Assembly (NCBI RefSeq): GCF_036373705.1
Contig: NC_089853.1
Coordinates: forward strand, 28,128,068 to 28,192,067
DNA length: 64,000 bases
Direction: 5' to 3'
DNA from: Amia ocellicauda
Taxonomy: Eukaryota; Chordata; Actinopteri; Amiiformes; Amiidae
The translations under genes and the position numbers were made by a program. This document shows, piece by piece, positions 50,396 to 63,355 of this stretch. How positions within the stretch are numbered: the stretch's first letter is position 1; the number at the start of each line of letters is the position of its first letter. The notes beneath the pieces were generated by a model, which had not been told where the DNA came from, ran no database searches, and saw only the letters and a list, made by a program, of their open reading frames with translations.

Positions 50396-50416
50396 ATGAG
50401 TCCAGCGCCGCGATGA
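50396..50416 (+). promoter_or_regulatory. snx22: Six-codon upstream ORF overlapping the snx22 start
   Basis: An ATG at 50396 encodes MSPAPR and stops at TGA 50414-50416. The stop overlaps the snx22 ATG (50413-50415) in the order ATGA. If the transcript starts upstream of 50396, ribosomes would meet this frame first and could reinitiate or leak. The transcription start is unknown. Confidence 0.45.
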
Positions 50417-53400
50417 TCGAGGTGTCCATCCCCTGCCTGTCCAGCGGCGCGGCGGACGGGTCTGGAAGAGCTCGGACGGTGAGTGCAGATCCAGTCCTGT
50501 GCTGAACTGCTTATGAAAAAAAATCTTTCATCTTGTTTCATTACAGCAGAACTGTTTAACCATCAACTGAAATAAATAAATACATTTCTCTCACTTTAGT
50601 TTTTACATTCGTTTTCATTCATAAGTATGAAGGCTCCCGGGACGTTGCTTTCTACTTTCAATGAACTGTCAGCTGCAGTTTCATGCGCAATTATCTCTAT
50701 GGCATTGAGCAGGATTACATTTCTCATATTGTAGTCAGTAACATGTTGTGTATGTGTGCGTGAGTGAGTGTGTGTAAGTATTTGAGACATTTTATTGAAT
50801 ACGGCATTATGTAATTTAATAAATGGATTGGTTGACTGTTCCATATTTCTTTAATTTTATTCAGTAGCCCAGCATACCAAACTAACCAAGTGAACAAACT
50901 CATCCCAAACAAAGCCTATAGGGCCCAATGGACAAGACTTTAGAGCTCCCAATGCACTCAATTTCTTTAGGGCTGAATTGTAAATGGCCATACATTGCCT
51001 TTCACATAATTACATTTTACTTTGAAAGGAATCACACAGTTTACGAGTCATTTTTAACTCTAGAGCAAATACAGGATTCATTTTACTTTGTTGTAACTTC
51101 ACCATATGTGGCCAAGCAACTTAGTTACTGTCTTATAGCTCTCCCTTCTCTGCACCATCCTGCTTACTGGTATTGTCTATATTATGTATTGGTAGTTATG
51201 GTGTCTGCTTCTTATGTATTCTCTGCCTGACCCTAGAACAAACTAAAGCATGAAATTAACACGTTTAAAGATTAGCATTTTAATAAGAAAATGATGCTAA
51301 TTATTTTTGGAGCATGACTGGTGTATGGCACCAAATGTAGCATAAGGTGACAGGGACCTTATTTGATAACAAATGGACTCTTAGCCTACATTTTATCTCT
51401 TGACCATGTTTTACAGAAGGAAAAATAGTGATCCTAGTTTGCAATAGATATGATAATCTCAGAAATGCCTTTACTGTGTAGAACAATACTGTTAAATCAT
51501 TGCTAAGGCATTGTTTCACATTGTTGTGGTCTGATATCACGGCCACTGCTTCACCAGAAATTTCAACAGACTCTTGAAGTGTAACCTTGAATGAGCATGT
51601 TCTCAAACAAGGACCGTTCAGATATCACAGTGTCTGCAGACCAAGGATTGTACAGAACATACTCGGAAGCTGAGATAATTTAGATGCCGGTCTCACATCA
51701 ATGACCGCTTTAGACCACTACATAATGTTTCCTGTCTGCCTGCCTTCCTTTTGTTCTTCCTCAGGACTTATCCCTTTGAAACAGAAGTGATTGTAGATAG
51801 TCTGTATCTTCAGAACAGCTGATTTCAGTACCTTCCATCAATGAAAAACTGACTTGAAGGACACCAAACAGAGTAGTGTCTTTTTATAACCAGGCTAAAA
51901 TACATTGAGCAGCGGTTTTATTTCTGTACCCTCAAGCATGTGAACACCAAGGTCATCCACTGCTACCGAGTCCAAAGAAGCCGTACATTTACATCACGTC
52001 ATTTTATCAGCCCGGTTTCACACAGCTGCCAAGAATGTTACGTCTTGCTTTGACGCCACTGTTTACGCAGTTGTTACGTGACGTCTTGGTCATGTGGTAG
52101 TGGTGGCTGAAAGTGGTATCACTCCTCTTGCAAAGGTGATGTTTCCCACACTTTACAAACTTACAGGCTTTCACCTGGCATTTTTTGTGCACATTGGGGA
52201 GAAACCTTATTGTTTTATTATATCCTCACTCTGTGGTCATGATTTGTTACTTTCAAGTTGCACGGTGTGGTTTCTTCTGTCAGGGTTTTGATTGCTGAAA
52301 TATGGTTGTTTGTCCGTGTAAGCACTCGAACTGTTTCTTGTCTAGTAGTATGTCAATTTTTCCACATTTGTCCACAGATCTCTAGAATAGTTTGCCACAA
52401 ACATTTGCTGGAAAGACCTCTTTGGACTTTGGATGATTTAATATATCAATGTTGACTAAGTTCCATTATACAAATATGTAATATCCAGAGGTCATTGTTG
52501 TAAGTGTTGGTATAACCTCTTCTTTTCTGTGCATATATGTTTTATCTCGGTTTACAGCATAGACTGTGCAGAGCATCTGCTAATGGCCTGAGCACAGGGA
52601 TGCTGTGAGAAATGGTATCATTGTGGATGCATGAGTTTTGCAGCCATGCACTGTATACATATGTTCTTGCTTTAAATAATCTGTTGGAGGTGTAATCATT
52701 TCTACATTTTGATTGAACTGTTCCAAATACATCACTTAAGAGGTCTTGTATTTAAAACATGATATAATCATTACAAATATTTTGAGGATTGTTGAAAAAT
52801 GCAGCTCTTTAGTTGCCTCTTGTCAACTTCAAGACAAAAGCAAAATCTCTATATGTTAATTCTCTGGCCATTTGGTATTGAATATAGGTCAAAAGATAAT
52901 ATTTCCTTGAGCCAAAAGGCAAGAATTACCAATCCCAGTTAAATTTTCTTAAAATAAATGTCTTTAAAATTTAGCAAGGCATCCAAAGATAATATTATCT
53001 AATGAAAATAAAATCCCCAGAAAATGCACTCCCACTACAGTTTTAAAAATCAAACCAGGATTTGTGTACTGTTTAACCAAACACCTGCACTGGCTCTTGG
53101 CAAAATGTGAAGATTCTTGTTAATTGCCATTCTTGTTATTTGGCAATTAACTAATGAGCGTTTTTCTGAACCCTGGGCTTGGTGATGCATTTTGTTCATG
53201 GTCAACTACAGTAATGTTCGGAAACATTTCAGTTTATACACAAATGTTTTTGCAGGCATACTAATCACACTTTGAATAGGACGCAGAGTTCTCATTGAAT
53301 TTCAGTGTCAAGCAGCCAATTTGCAAACAGTCAGTTGTGGCTAATTTACGAAGTAATTTTGAGAAATCTTCCTGTCTTCTCTGCTCTACGATTGAGGATT

Positions 53401-56400
53401 CTTTGGTTTTAAGAAGCTGTCATTTTATAACATGTAATTTCGTTTTTCATACCTTTTGGATTTAAAAGTATTATTCAGTTGTGACCTGCATTCTCTTTCC
53501 AGTGTAGACTACTTTGATGCAAAAGTCTTAACATATTTTAGTTCTGAGTATGGCAAGAATAAGAAAAAAAAATCGTTAACACACGTTTATGCATTTTTGA
53601 CTAAATTACCTTATTATTATATCTATAGGTTAAGGGGAATTGACATGCAGGCGCAGAATAGGATGCCGTTTTGTGTATTGAGTCTTTGATGTAAACGTCC
53701 CTTTGCAGATTTTCTAGAACAGATGCACGATGTGATCTTCTATGAGAGGATTTTTATTTATTTCCTTATTTCCACATCAGAAACAAAGCACAGATTGTCT
53801 TGAATGCTGGCCTCTTGTGACAGGCCACACAGTACTGGAAGAATTGAAGAATTGTATCCTAATTCCTATGAAGATGCCTTTTTCTCCCCAGAATGCAATG
53901 CGTCTTACTTAACACTGATACATTAAAATTTTGGATGGTTCAAAAGAAAATGGATGTTATCAATGACACACAAAATACAATGAAATTATACATTATGTGC
54001 ACAGCATTAAGCAAAAAGTTAAACCACGTCCAAGACAAAAACATTGTTCAGTCAAAGAAATGTATGTTTATTGAGACTGATGATTTTCCTGAATAAAATA
54101 CTCAGTGGTCAGTTTTAAAAGCATTTTAAAAACTTGATCCTGTCCTGATTCAGTGATCATTAATCTGGTTTTGTTGTAACAGTGATTATCTCACAGGCTA
54201 CCAGGTCCAGGTCCCTCTTTAAATGTGGAAAATGAAAAGGTAGTATTGATAATACAAATCTCTTTATAACCTAAAAGCTGACTACATTCTTCTTGGATTA
54301 AAACACAAACTTTATTGAGGTTGTTAGCATTTGGTTTTCATAGCTAATTGTATGTATAGAGCAAAAGTATACATTACTTACAGATTATGGGTCCTGCTTT
54401 CAGAGGATCTCATTTATTGAGTAAAGCAGCTCTATTCCCTGACTACAGAACTGTGTGTTTAGGATTAATGCTCATGGTCTCCTTTCAAAACATGTCCAGC
54501 AGTAGTGTTTTCTTTAAAAGATTAAACAAGTCTTGAATTAAAGATGGTATATCCCTTTGACTTATTATGGTTCTTAGGGGTATACAGCCAGATGCACTTT
54601 GAGAGCAGTATACAAAGCAACTTTTATTTTTAAGAAATCCTAAGTGAAATAATGGAATTAGACCCTGTCCCAGCATAGCCTCACAGTATAATTGAGTTAG
54701 CTGAATTGGCTGAGGAAAACTAACTTGATGAAGAACAATGGGGACTGCAGTTTTATACATTCAAACAAAATAATTATATTTATAAGAAGCATCTATTTAA
54801 AAAAGAGAGAGAATTTTGACTGAATGAGGCATTACTTATCTCCTAGCACTGTGAGGCTGCCAGCTCTATTTAGGTTTTCCAACTTTTCCCTTTGAACAGG
54901 ATGGGAAGTGGACTTTGAGAAACAGGCCAATGCACACAGCCAGCCAGCGTCACACTCATTGTGCGTTTTCAGCTGGCGGAACTGAGTAAACTCCTGGACT
55001 GTGTACCTGAAGTGGAGAGAACTAGGAGTTGGTGTCTTTTTTCTTCTTCTTTCTGAAATGGCAATACTGAATTTCGTTCATCACTCAATATATTTACAAA
55101 TTCATATTTAAACAGTTTTTGATGTTCTTAAAAATATATTTAAATAACACAATTAACCAGTATGTATTGGAACTGCACCAGTACAATGGACGGAGAGAAT
55201 TCAGTTCAGCTCACAAAAGCGGTCTCTGTTCTCTAGTGTTTACCCTGTTTTCCTTCATGCGGAGGGGAGGCTGGGATCTAAACTGTCTGGATATTTTGCC
55301 ATTAGAAGTTGCTATTTTAACGGGCACGTTGTCTTGAGTTCACATAGCAGAGGAGGCGGATCAGTCCTGTGCATGCTGTCATAGCAGTGCTATAAATGAA
55401 TTGGGGGCCAGGGTCATGTGTATTTCACTTCGATGAGGTCGTCCCTGTGTCATTTTCCATTTCGCCATTTGCCACTGGCTGACACATTTTCCCTGTGGAC
55501 TTTGAACGCCTGGCAGCAAGAGGGATGTGTTAATGTTGATATTTAATATTTTACTATGTAGTAGTCATCATCTTAAACAAACAGAATTAGGTGCTGCACA
55601 GGAAAATACATTGATATCTAAAGATTATTTGAATTGAACAGTTTGGCTGCATTTAAACACTGGGCAACATGATAAATCAACTACATTTTAGAAACACTGG
55701 TGGCTTGAATAAGTTCTACCTTTCTGATCTGCTACAGGCAATATATACATGCTGAAGCAGAATCCTGTTGTCTCAAATTACTTCCCAAATGACTGGACTT
55801 ACCTCATGCATTGTTTTTGTGTGTTTTGTGTTGTGTTTTCAGAGGAACTGAAATTGTGAAGTATGTAAATCTAAACCAACTGTAAACTGATACAGAGAAT
55901 AGGAGTATCATACTAGTCATCCTCTGTGTATAATACAAAGTGCTGGGAAATTCCACTAAGTATACAATAGTGGGTCAAATTAAAGCTTTATTCCTGAACT
56001 TTGTGTTATTGAAACTTTACAATATGACTAATTTCTTAGACCATGTGTAGCACATATTACAGCTAATCTGGAGCTTTGAGGATTTTGAGAATTATTTTTA
56101 GTATTGTGATTTGTCGGGGGGAGAGCAGGCATGTGTTTTTAGCCCAGCTGGGTGTGTGCAACAAATGGGCTCTTTTATAGGGCCGCTTCCTGTCCTGTGT
56201 TTCAGGTTGCAGCCACGCCTGGCCCTGCAGTCTCATTGTTGGTGTAGGCAGTGAATAAGTGGAGGCTTGTTCCTGAATGTCAATAGTCTTGCCAAAAATC
56301 TAATTCAACTGACTGACTGAACCTGATAGCTCCTCGGCCGTGTGCCCTTGTTTTGCAGTTCAGTTTTTTTTTGTTTTTTTTGGGTCCATGCCTTTAAATG

Positions 56401-59400
56401 ACGCTTAACGTTTAGATTTTTTGTTTGGTTTAAAGAGGCTTCATGTAATATAATCCTGGAGCAACACGCCAGTGGTCATGTCAAATGTCAATAAAACTAT
56501 TTATGAAAATGTTTTTTTTTTTAAATCCACCAGAAAAAATATATACATTTTCAGCACCTTTATCAGTGTTCAGTGTTTTTTTAACTACAAAGGTTATGCT
56601 CTGACAGCACACCTATTTTGAGAAAAATAATGTACCTAGAGGCCAAATACAAATACACTCTGCCAAAGTTGCCTCAACACGTTGGCAGCAGGGTGCTCTG
56701 CTCTCCTCACGGTGTGCTGCTCTTACACAGTTGTGCTGATGGGCCTCTATCAACCTCAACAGTTGCAGGTCAAAAAGCACAATCTTAGGTGTCGCAAATC
56801 ACACTTACTCAGTCAACAAATTCCACTTGGATTTTTAACTAGCTGCAGACTCTAGTAAATGCGGAAAATGTAGTCTTATTTATTCAAAAGAAAAAAAGTG
56901 AGCAATGTACAATAAAGAGGTTTAAGTTGCAACAGTTGTGTAGTAGATGTGGTGGTCCAAATCAGGCTGAGTGGCAGGCTGGGATGATTTGTCCCAGTCC
57001 AGCTGAGGGGGCTAAAGAATCCACAGGCCCTGCAGTCAGCTTGCTGTGTGCTCTTCAGGGTCGCTTCTCCACGCTCAAAGGTCTTCATCTCTGCAAAACT
57101 TGCCATTATCATTTATAATAACTTAGATTGATTAGATTAGATTAAGGGTTTTTCTTATACTTACTAAAAATGTGTGTAATGTGTTTTTCTGAAGACACTT
57201 TGAAATTATCTTTCCTGTATACAAAACTATATCTATTTTAGTGCCTTGAGTTGCTCCATTCAATATTTGGACACAATAAATACTTATTGATGACACTAAT
57301 GTATGCACCTCAGTTCCCTTTACAGAAATGCCCAGTGTGCTGGTGGGTACTGCAGGCAGTGCACACATAAACTGGTCATGGGAATGTAACAGATATTTCT
57401 GGGTTTGTTTCATTCTCATCAACAATTGTTGTTGTTGTTCGTCCCTGAGCTGTTTGCAGTTTGTGGAGGTGTCCCTGCCAGTTGTACAATCTGCACATCT
57501 GCAGTATTTTCTTGTGACCATGGGTATCTTGGGGTGGATGCCCGGGGGTGTGGTGGCAGAGGGCACGGTGGTTGGCTGGCTGTGCGTGTGCTTTTGAGAG
57601 TGCAGCTGTGTTGGTGGAGCAGGGGGAGCGATGGCCCGGGCCGCTGTGCTGTGGGGGCTCTTTCATCTGGAAGTCCTGAGCCACTCAATGGGCTCTTTGT
57701 AAACTGGGTCCTTTCATAAATATAAAAATGGAGAGAGTAGCACTGATACGTCAAAATGGCAAGAGCTCAGTGGTATTTTTTATAAGTAGTAGTAGTAATA
57801 ATACTTGAATGGCATTACTGGTACAAAATCCACTGGGTGCTTTCAAGAGATTGCTCTGGAGAATGAATCCTGAAGGATAGCACTCCATGTAAACACACAG
57901 CAGCAGGCTTGTAGAAACACATTAGGAAATTAGTCGCACTGGTAGACGTGGTTTGTCACAGAACACAATTAAGATCAATTAATTTCTCACTCCACCAATA
58001 AATTGTTGATGAAGCACTATCTAATGTGGTTGGAGTTTGAAAAGTTGTGATTTTTGTGAGGGTTAGCAGAAATCAGAGTATTCTGGAGTGCATTTAGTGT
58101 GTTCCTGCTCTATGGTCAATAAAACAAACCTGAACACAAAGGGAGTGTAGTTTGTGTGACTGGTGTAAGAGCCATTGCATCACTTGAAATCCATGATTGT
58201 CCTGTAATATTTAATATTAAACACTAGAGGGAGGCAAATTATTAAAATGAATATAATGGCACCGATCAATAGAGCTAGTGACCTAGTGCAGAGAATATTG
58301 TTTTGTTTTGTTTTGTTTTGTATAAAACTTAAGTTCCTCTTCTGAGCAACTATATATATAGCTGTTTTTTATGTTGGTGCTGGTGGTGTGTGTATGTTGT
58401 TGTTTTTTTCATTCGTTAAAGAAAAGTCTTCTCTTCAGTTTTGATTTCAGCTGTATGAGGTGCCAGAGTGTTGCCAGCAGCCAAACCAGGAGGTTGGCAC
58501 TGAGGATGCCTTTCAAATTGAGTCTCCAGGCCATTGATTCATCCCATTTAAAGGGTTTTGTTTCTTTGGCAGATGTTCCGAGTCGAGGTCCTGTTTAATG
58601 GAAGGAAGCATTTTGTTCTGAAGCGCCACAGTGAATTCAACGCCCTCCATAAGAAGGTAGGACACGGCCTCTGAGAGTCTGTTCATCTGACTTTTTTGTT
58701 ATTCGTTATCTTATTTCTTACATGTTTCAGACACTGTCAATGTTTTCTGTTATAGAGGTGTTGGCTGTTGACAACTGAATTTAAAACTCAATTAATGGAC
58801 AAAGCATAGGATTAAAAACAAAACTATTTATTTTCCTTTTTCATACCCATTTTCATGAATTAAATAGTCAAGAAATAAATAATAGAGATCAATACCATCT
58901 TCAATATTCAAGAGTACAATATAGATGATCTTTGCGAATGTACATGCACATTAACCAAAAAAAACTTCTATAATCAAAAAGGTGCCAAATGTTGATGTTT
59001 TTTATTATAAGAGGGGGTCTTTAAGGAAGCTGTGCGGCACAGGTGCTGGAAGTGAGATGCTGAGCTACAGACACTTGTTGAAAGCGCAAGGTAGCAGCTG
59101 CTCGGTGTCAGTCATCCTGTCAGCGACCCGTTGCACAATTGTGGTTCACAGTTCTCTTCCGCCGTGCCGTGCAGACTGCCTCTCTTCTTCCTGCTCTGAC
59201 GATGTCATATAATATGGAGGCCTGGAGAAAGATTGAGGCCCAGGCTCTGAGGTTTAGTCACTCTCACCTCAGTCTCCCTCCGCAGCTCAAGAAGATTCTG
59301 CACACGCCGGACTTCCCCAGCAAGCGCAGCCCTAATTTGAGACAGAAACCCCCCGAGCAGAGGCGGCAGGAGCTGGAAGATTATGTTCAGGCAGGTAGAG

Positions 59401-61702
59401 TCCTCGTCTGCCCTCACACAGGGTGGCTGAGGCCTGTGTTCAAGTACTTGTTGCACCTTCCTGAAGCAAGAAGGCTTCTGAGAGTGGATCTCTTTGTTTT
59501 TGTTGTTTTGGTGATGCAGTATGTAATGTAATTTGTGATTGGAATCATGCATTTTTATATTTCTTCTTGTTTTATGTACTTATTTTGGTTCTGTAGGACA
59601 TTCTGCGGAGTACTGATGATGTCCCTCAAGAGATGCTGGATTTCTTGCAAGTCAAACATTTCCCTACAATAAACAAGACCTACAGTCTGGAGTGAGTGTC
59701 CACAGCTCCTGCACCACAACACTGGCCTTGACACAAGTGCCAAGATGCTCAATTTCAAACTGTGCTGTGTTTCCACTGCTAGTGAGAAATCAATTTCTGA
59801 AGTCTTACTGCCATGAGTCCCAGAGTCACAAAGAGAAAGGACTTGTACTTACACAGGACAAGTGGAGTTATATTTCACACCTGGCAGAGGTGTTTTTTTT
59901 TTTAAATTAGAATTCCACAATGCTACTTGATCTGTGTCCTGCCACAATAACCTATAGTCAAGTGACTGATTTACTCTTAGCGGGCTAAATGCATCTCAAA
60001 ATAGTAAACTCTATGTAGAATAATCCCTAAGACATTAGACATCAAGTATTATTAAGTAGGGCAGCCACAGAGCATCTAGTCTAGACAAAATTTACATATG
60101 GGCAAAAGAAAGGGTTTTGCATTTCATGGGTTGTGTCCTTGGGAGATGATAAAGCACACAGCCATGACGGTTTAACGTGGCTCTTAAATTGTACATAGTA
60201 GACAGTGCACTAACCTGGGCAAGATCTCTCACAGTAGTTGACAAGCTAATGAAAATACAATTGATTGCTATTCTAAGAATGAGAACATTATTGACCTTCC
60301 TAGCTCATATGATTGATTTGTATCAGTTACCTGTATTGTTTTAATTTACAGATCACTCAATGACTCACAGTCTGAAGATTACAGGTAAAGCAAAGCAGAT
60401 CAATTAAGTGTTTAATTTATGCATCGATTATTCTTTCTGAGTTGGAACTAGAACTAGACGACACTGGGGCCCCAAAGACCAGGACCTGACCTGAGAGAAT
60501 ATGAATCTTTAAAATTTGAATGACCTCCCACTTGCTTATTTTCCTTACAAATGCACAAGTCCACAAGGGTTGTTAGTGGAGCGGTGAGGGCTGTGAGCGA
60601 TGCTGCCAGTGTTCTTGTTTCAGGGAAAGTCAGTTGTTTGTTTTATACAGTTATATCAGAAATGTCTCTAATTATCCAAACATAGCCTAGAATTGAGGGG
60701 CTACAGAGTTTTTCATGTAATAACAGTAGATGCAGAGAAGGTGCTACATTGTCACAGCTCTGTCTCTGCCTAGCTGTCTTTACATTTCCAGCTACAGTAT
60801 ATGAAGATTCAAAAGGGCTTACATGTAGCTTTGGCAGGAGATTATATGTGTCTGAGAGTCTGTCAGTCCCAGCATGAATTTAAATACAACAGATGTTTGA
60901 AGTGCAAATCTGTGGCTTTGTATATCGCATTTGAGCAATACCTTTCATTTACACTCCAAGTTTACAACATTGCTAATGCTTCAGATGCTGCTGAACATCT
61001 GGTCCTTCTTGTTTTCCAGCTGTCGACTCCTCCATCAGCGGGTGGTGGGATTTTCCAAAGACCCCTACATCCTGGCTTCCACTTCAGGTACACTTCTCAA
61101 GAGCAGGGAAATACACTGCTTTGTATGCGAGCGGCCATTTTCTTGCATCAAGAGAATATTCAGGCCATGACTCTCTCTCCCCATGGGCTGCAGGCTGCCC
61201 CAATGTAGTGAGCTTCCCTGTAGAAGCAAATTTTGTATTGCATACAAAAATTCTTTGCAGCTGTAATTTTAAATTTGCCAATTATTGCATAAAAGATTGT
61301 AGGTTTTTTTGTAGCCTTTTATTCTGAGAATTCATAAACTGGTGAAATATTTTTCAAAACAAAACATTTATGCCACTTGTCATAATTTCAAATCCAAATA
61401 TTTTCAATTGTTAAAAACTAAAGGTGTTGGGAGTTTGTTGTAATATATCCACATCCAAGTTTCCTACATATAGTGTGAATGAAAGCAATTTGTATTTGAA
61501 AGCTAGGAGGGAATACAAACTGTTTGGAATGATTGCCGATTACTCTGTTCCAGACTTCCTTCCTGACGTGGTAGTGGACGGGGTCCTGCAGGGCCTGTAT
61601 CCACGGGACATCAGAGTGAGTTTCACACCCTGCACCAAGCCCTGGAGCCCAGAGGAGAGCAGCACAGCCCCCAATGCCATAGATACCAGCGCTTCACCAT
61701 AG
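50413..61702 (+). CDS. snx22: Sorting nexin-22 (complete, 7 coding exons)
   Basis: Coding exons: 50413-50478, 58573-58656, 59286-59390, 59597-59691, 60352-60384, 61020-61087, 61554-61702. They give 199 aa (human 193). It is a small sorting nexin made of little more than one PX domain (about 1-116), which binds endosomal PI3P; there is no BAR domain. Visible PX features are MIEVSIP at the start, FRVEVLFNGRKHFVLKR, the KRHSEFNALHKK site (39-50), the TPDFPSKR proline loop (57-64) and EQRRQELEDYVQ (74-85). The C-terminal part has VVDGVLQGLY, as in SNX22. Exon 3 must end at CAG 59390 to keep frame, which makes intron 3 a GC-AG intron. Intron 1 is 8.1 kb. The gene lies between snx1 and ppib as in mammals. 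Confidence 0.92.
50479..58572 (+). other. snx22 intron 1 (8.1 kb)
   Basis: Mainly AT-rich intronic DNA. Items seen: a frame near 52170-52215 containing VHIGEKPYC, like a zinc-finger linker but without flanking fingers; a GC-richer block at 57400-57690 open in several frames on both strands; and a (TTTTG)n run at about 58300-58320. Nothing supports an independent gene. Confidence 0.45.
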
Positions 61703-63118
61703 GGGACGCACTGCTGTGGGGACGCACTGCTGTGGAGACAGATCCGTCTACAGAGAAGACTCAAGCTTTGGGAAAATGTGACCGACAGAGAGCCAGTGTT
61801 TAGAAGAAAAACTTTTAAAGAACTTGCGTGGGCAAGCCTTACCAGTGCCTGAATGTTTCTGAAACTGGATTTGCTGTTATTTTTCCCACTTTGCACAATT
61901 ATTTTTATTTTTTATTGTTAGGGTATCCATTATCAACCAACAAATATACACAGGAGATTTTGCAGCATTTAAACTAAAGACTAATATTTTTCCAAGTTAA
62001 ATGTCATAAGTTTTAATGTAGTTTATATATAAAATACTCCTATGCACCAATGTTCCTTACCACTGACAATATGGTTTTAGTTAATATAGTGTTTGTATGT
62101 ACCAGCATTAACTTAAAAATATGCAGTTTAATGTTGAAAACAAAACATGTTGTATATTTTCAGATTCTTATAACTCTGCTAAAATTTTCTCATTTTCGTT
62201 CAACAAAGCAGCTGTTAAGAATAGATAGTTTTCTATGTGGGAGTTATTTTATCTCCTCCACAGCCCTAGAGAGGTTTATCTGTAACTGGGAAAGATTAAT
62301 TCAATTTCAAGAAGTGGGTTCCTGCATTAGCCTACAGTTAAAAGCAGCGAGTTCAATTTAATATTAATATTGGTTAAAAATCTGCAATGCAGTTTATTCA
62401 GCCACAATGGAAAATAGTCCAGTGAGTATCTTATTAGAACACCCTCACAGAGATGCACGGTCTTCAGTGGTGTTAGAAAGCATACATGTAGATATTTTAC
62501 AAATTACTTTCTCATTTGGAATAATGTGTATAGGTGGTTAACCATTGTTGCAGTTTTGCTTTGGCATGTTTGAAATACAAGTACTTCAGTCAATTTAAAA
62601 TAATCTCTGGCCAATATTCTGTCAACATCTTGCCCCTACTTCATCAGTGCAAAACATCTGCTCTTTTGGGTACAACTGCAGCTTCCAAACTACTCTGCGA
62701 AGTTCAATTATGACTGAATTGTTGCCAACGTTCCATTATGCACATGTGAATCAGGTAGATTAATATCACTGAAAATCATAGGAAATTTAAAATCGCTTGA
62801 GTATGGTCATTAGAGAAATTAATATGGGGGCTGTATTTAAAAGGTTGGTTTTGATTAAAGTTGTCTGCAATAGTAAGCAGGGTGTTCATCTAGAAGTGGC
62901 ATTTTTAAATTTTTCCTTTTAATACCAACACTTAATTGTCAGTAAGTGCCACTTATTGATGGGTGTGATGAGTTTACATTTCACAGGGTTGAGAGAGAGA
63001 GGAAAAAAAAAAAAAAAAAGTGGTTTAATGGAGTTCGAAAACTATAACTGCAGCATATGTCCCGATATGGTAGGTTTGGTAAAAACAAAAAACAAATGTT
63101 TAACAAAAAATGGGAACT
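61703..63118. other. snx22 3' UTR and spacer to ppib
   Basis: There is no coding sequence. The snx22 and ppib stop codons converge about 1.65 kb apart. No clear AATAAA for snx22 was fixed; an ATTAAA near 62855 is a weak candidate. An A-run sits at 63002-63019. Confidence 0.4.
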
Positions 63119-63124
63119 TTTATT
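63119..63124 (-). terminator. ppib: ppib poly(A) signal
   Basis: AATAAA on the minus strand lies about 230 nt after the ppib stop codon, a usual distance for this compact gene. Confidence 0.6.
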
Positions 63125-63355
63125 TTGTTTTACATTAAAAAAGCAGGTAACCGTTGGACAATCCCATTCGGAATGCCTTTTGGAAGTGGACCCGTGATCT
63201 TTTGCATGGTGGTCAGGCTGTTGTTCGATTTAAAGATGGTGTCCTTCTCAGTTGTGTCAAGTACAGCACAGAGGACTTGAGCGGTGGGGACTTCTCACAG
63301 AGGAACACCTCCAGAAATTAGGTTTTAACCCCCAAACCCAAAAACCTATTACTAG

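Noticed and set aside
52094-52291. Frame containing HIGEKPYC, like a zinc-finger linker
   Set aside because: No C2H2 finger on either side with correct spacing. A single linker-like heptapeptide can occur by chance.
56876-57118. Minus-strand frame starting MIMASFAEMKTFERGE
   Set aside because: Starts with a plausible ATG but shows no known domain and has no partner exons. Kept as intronic.
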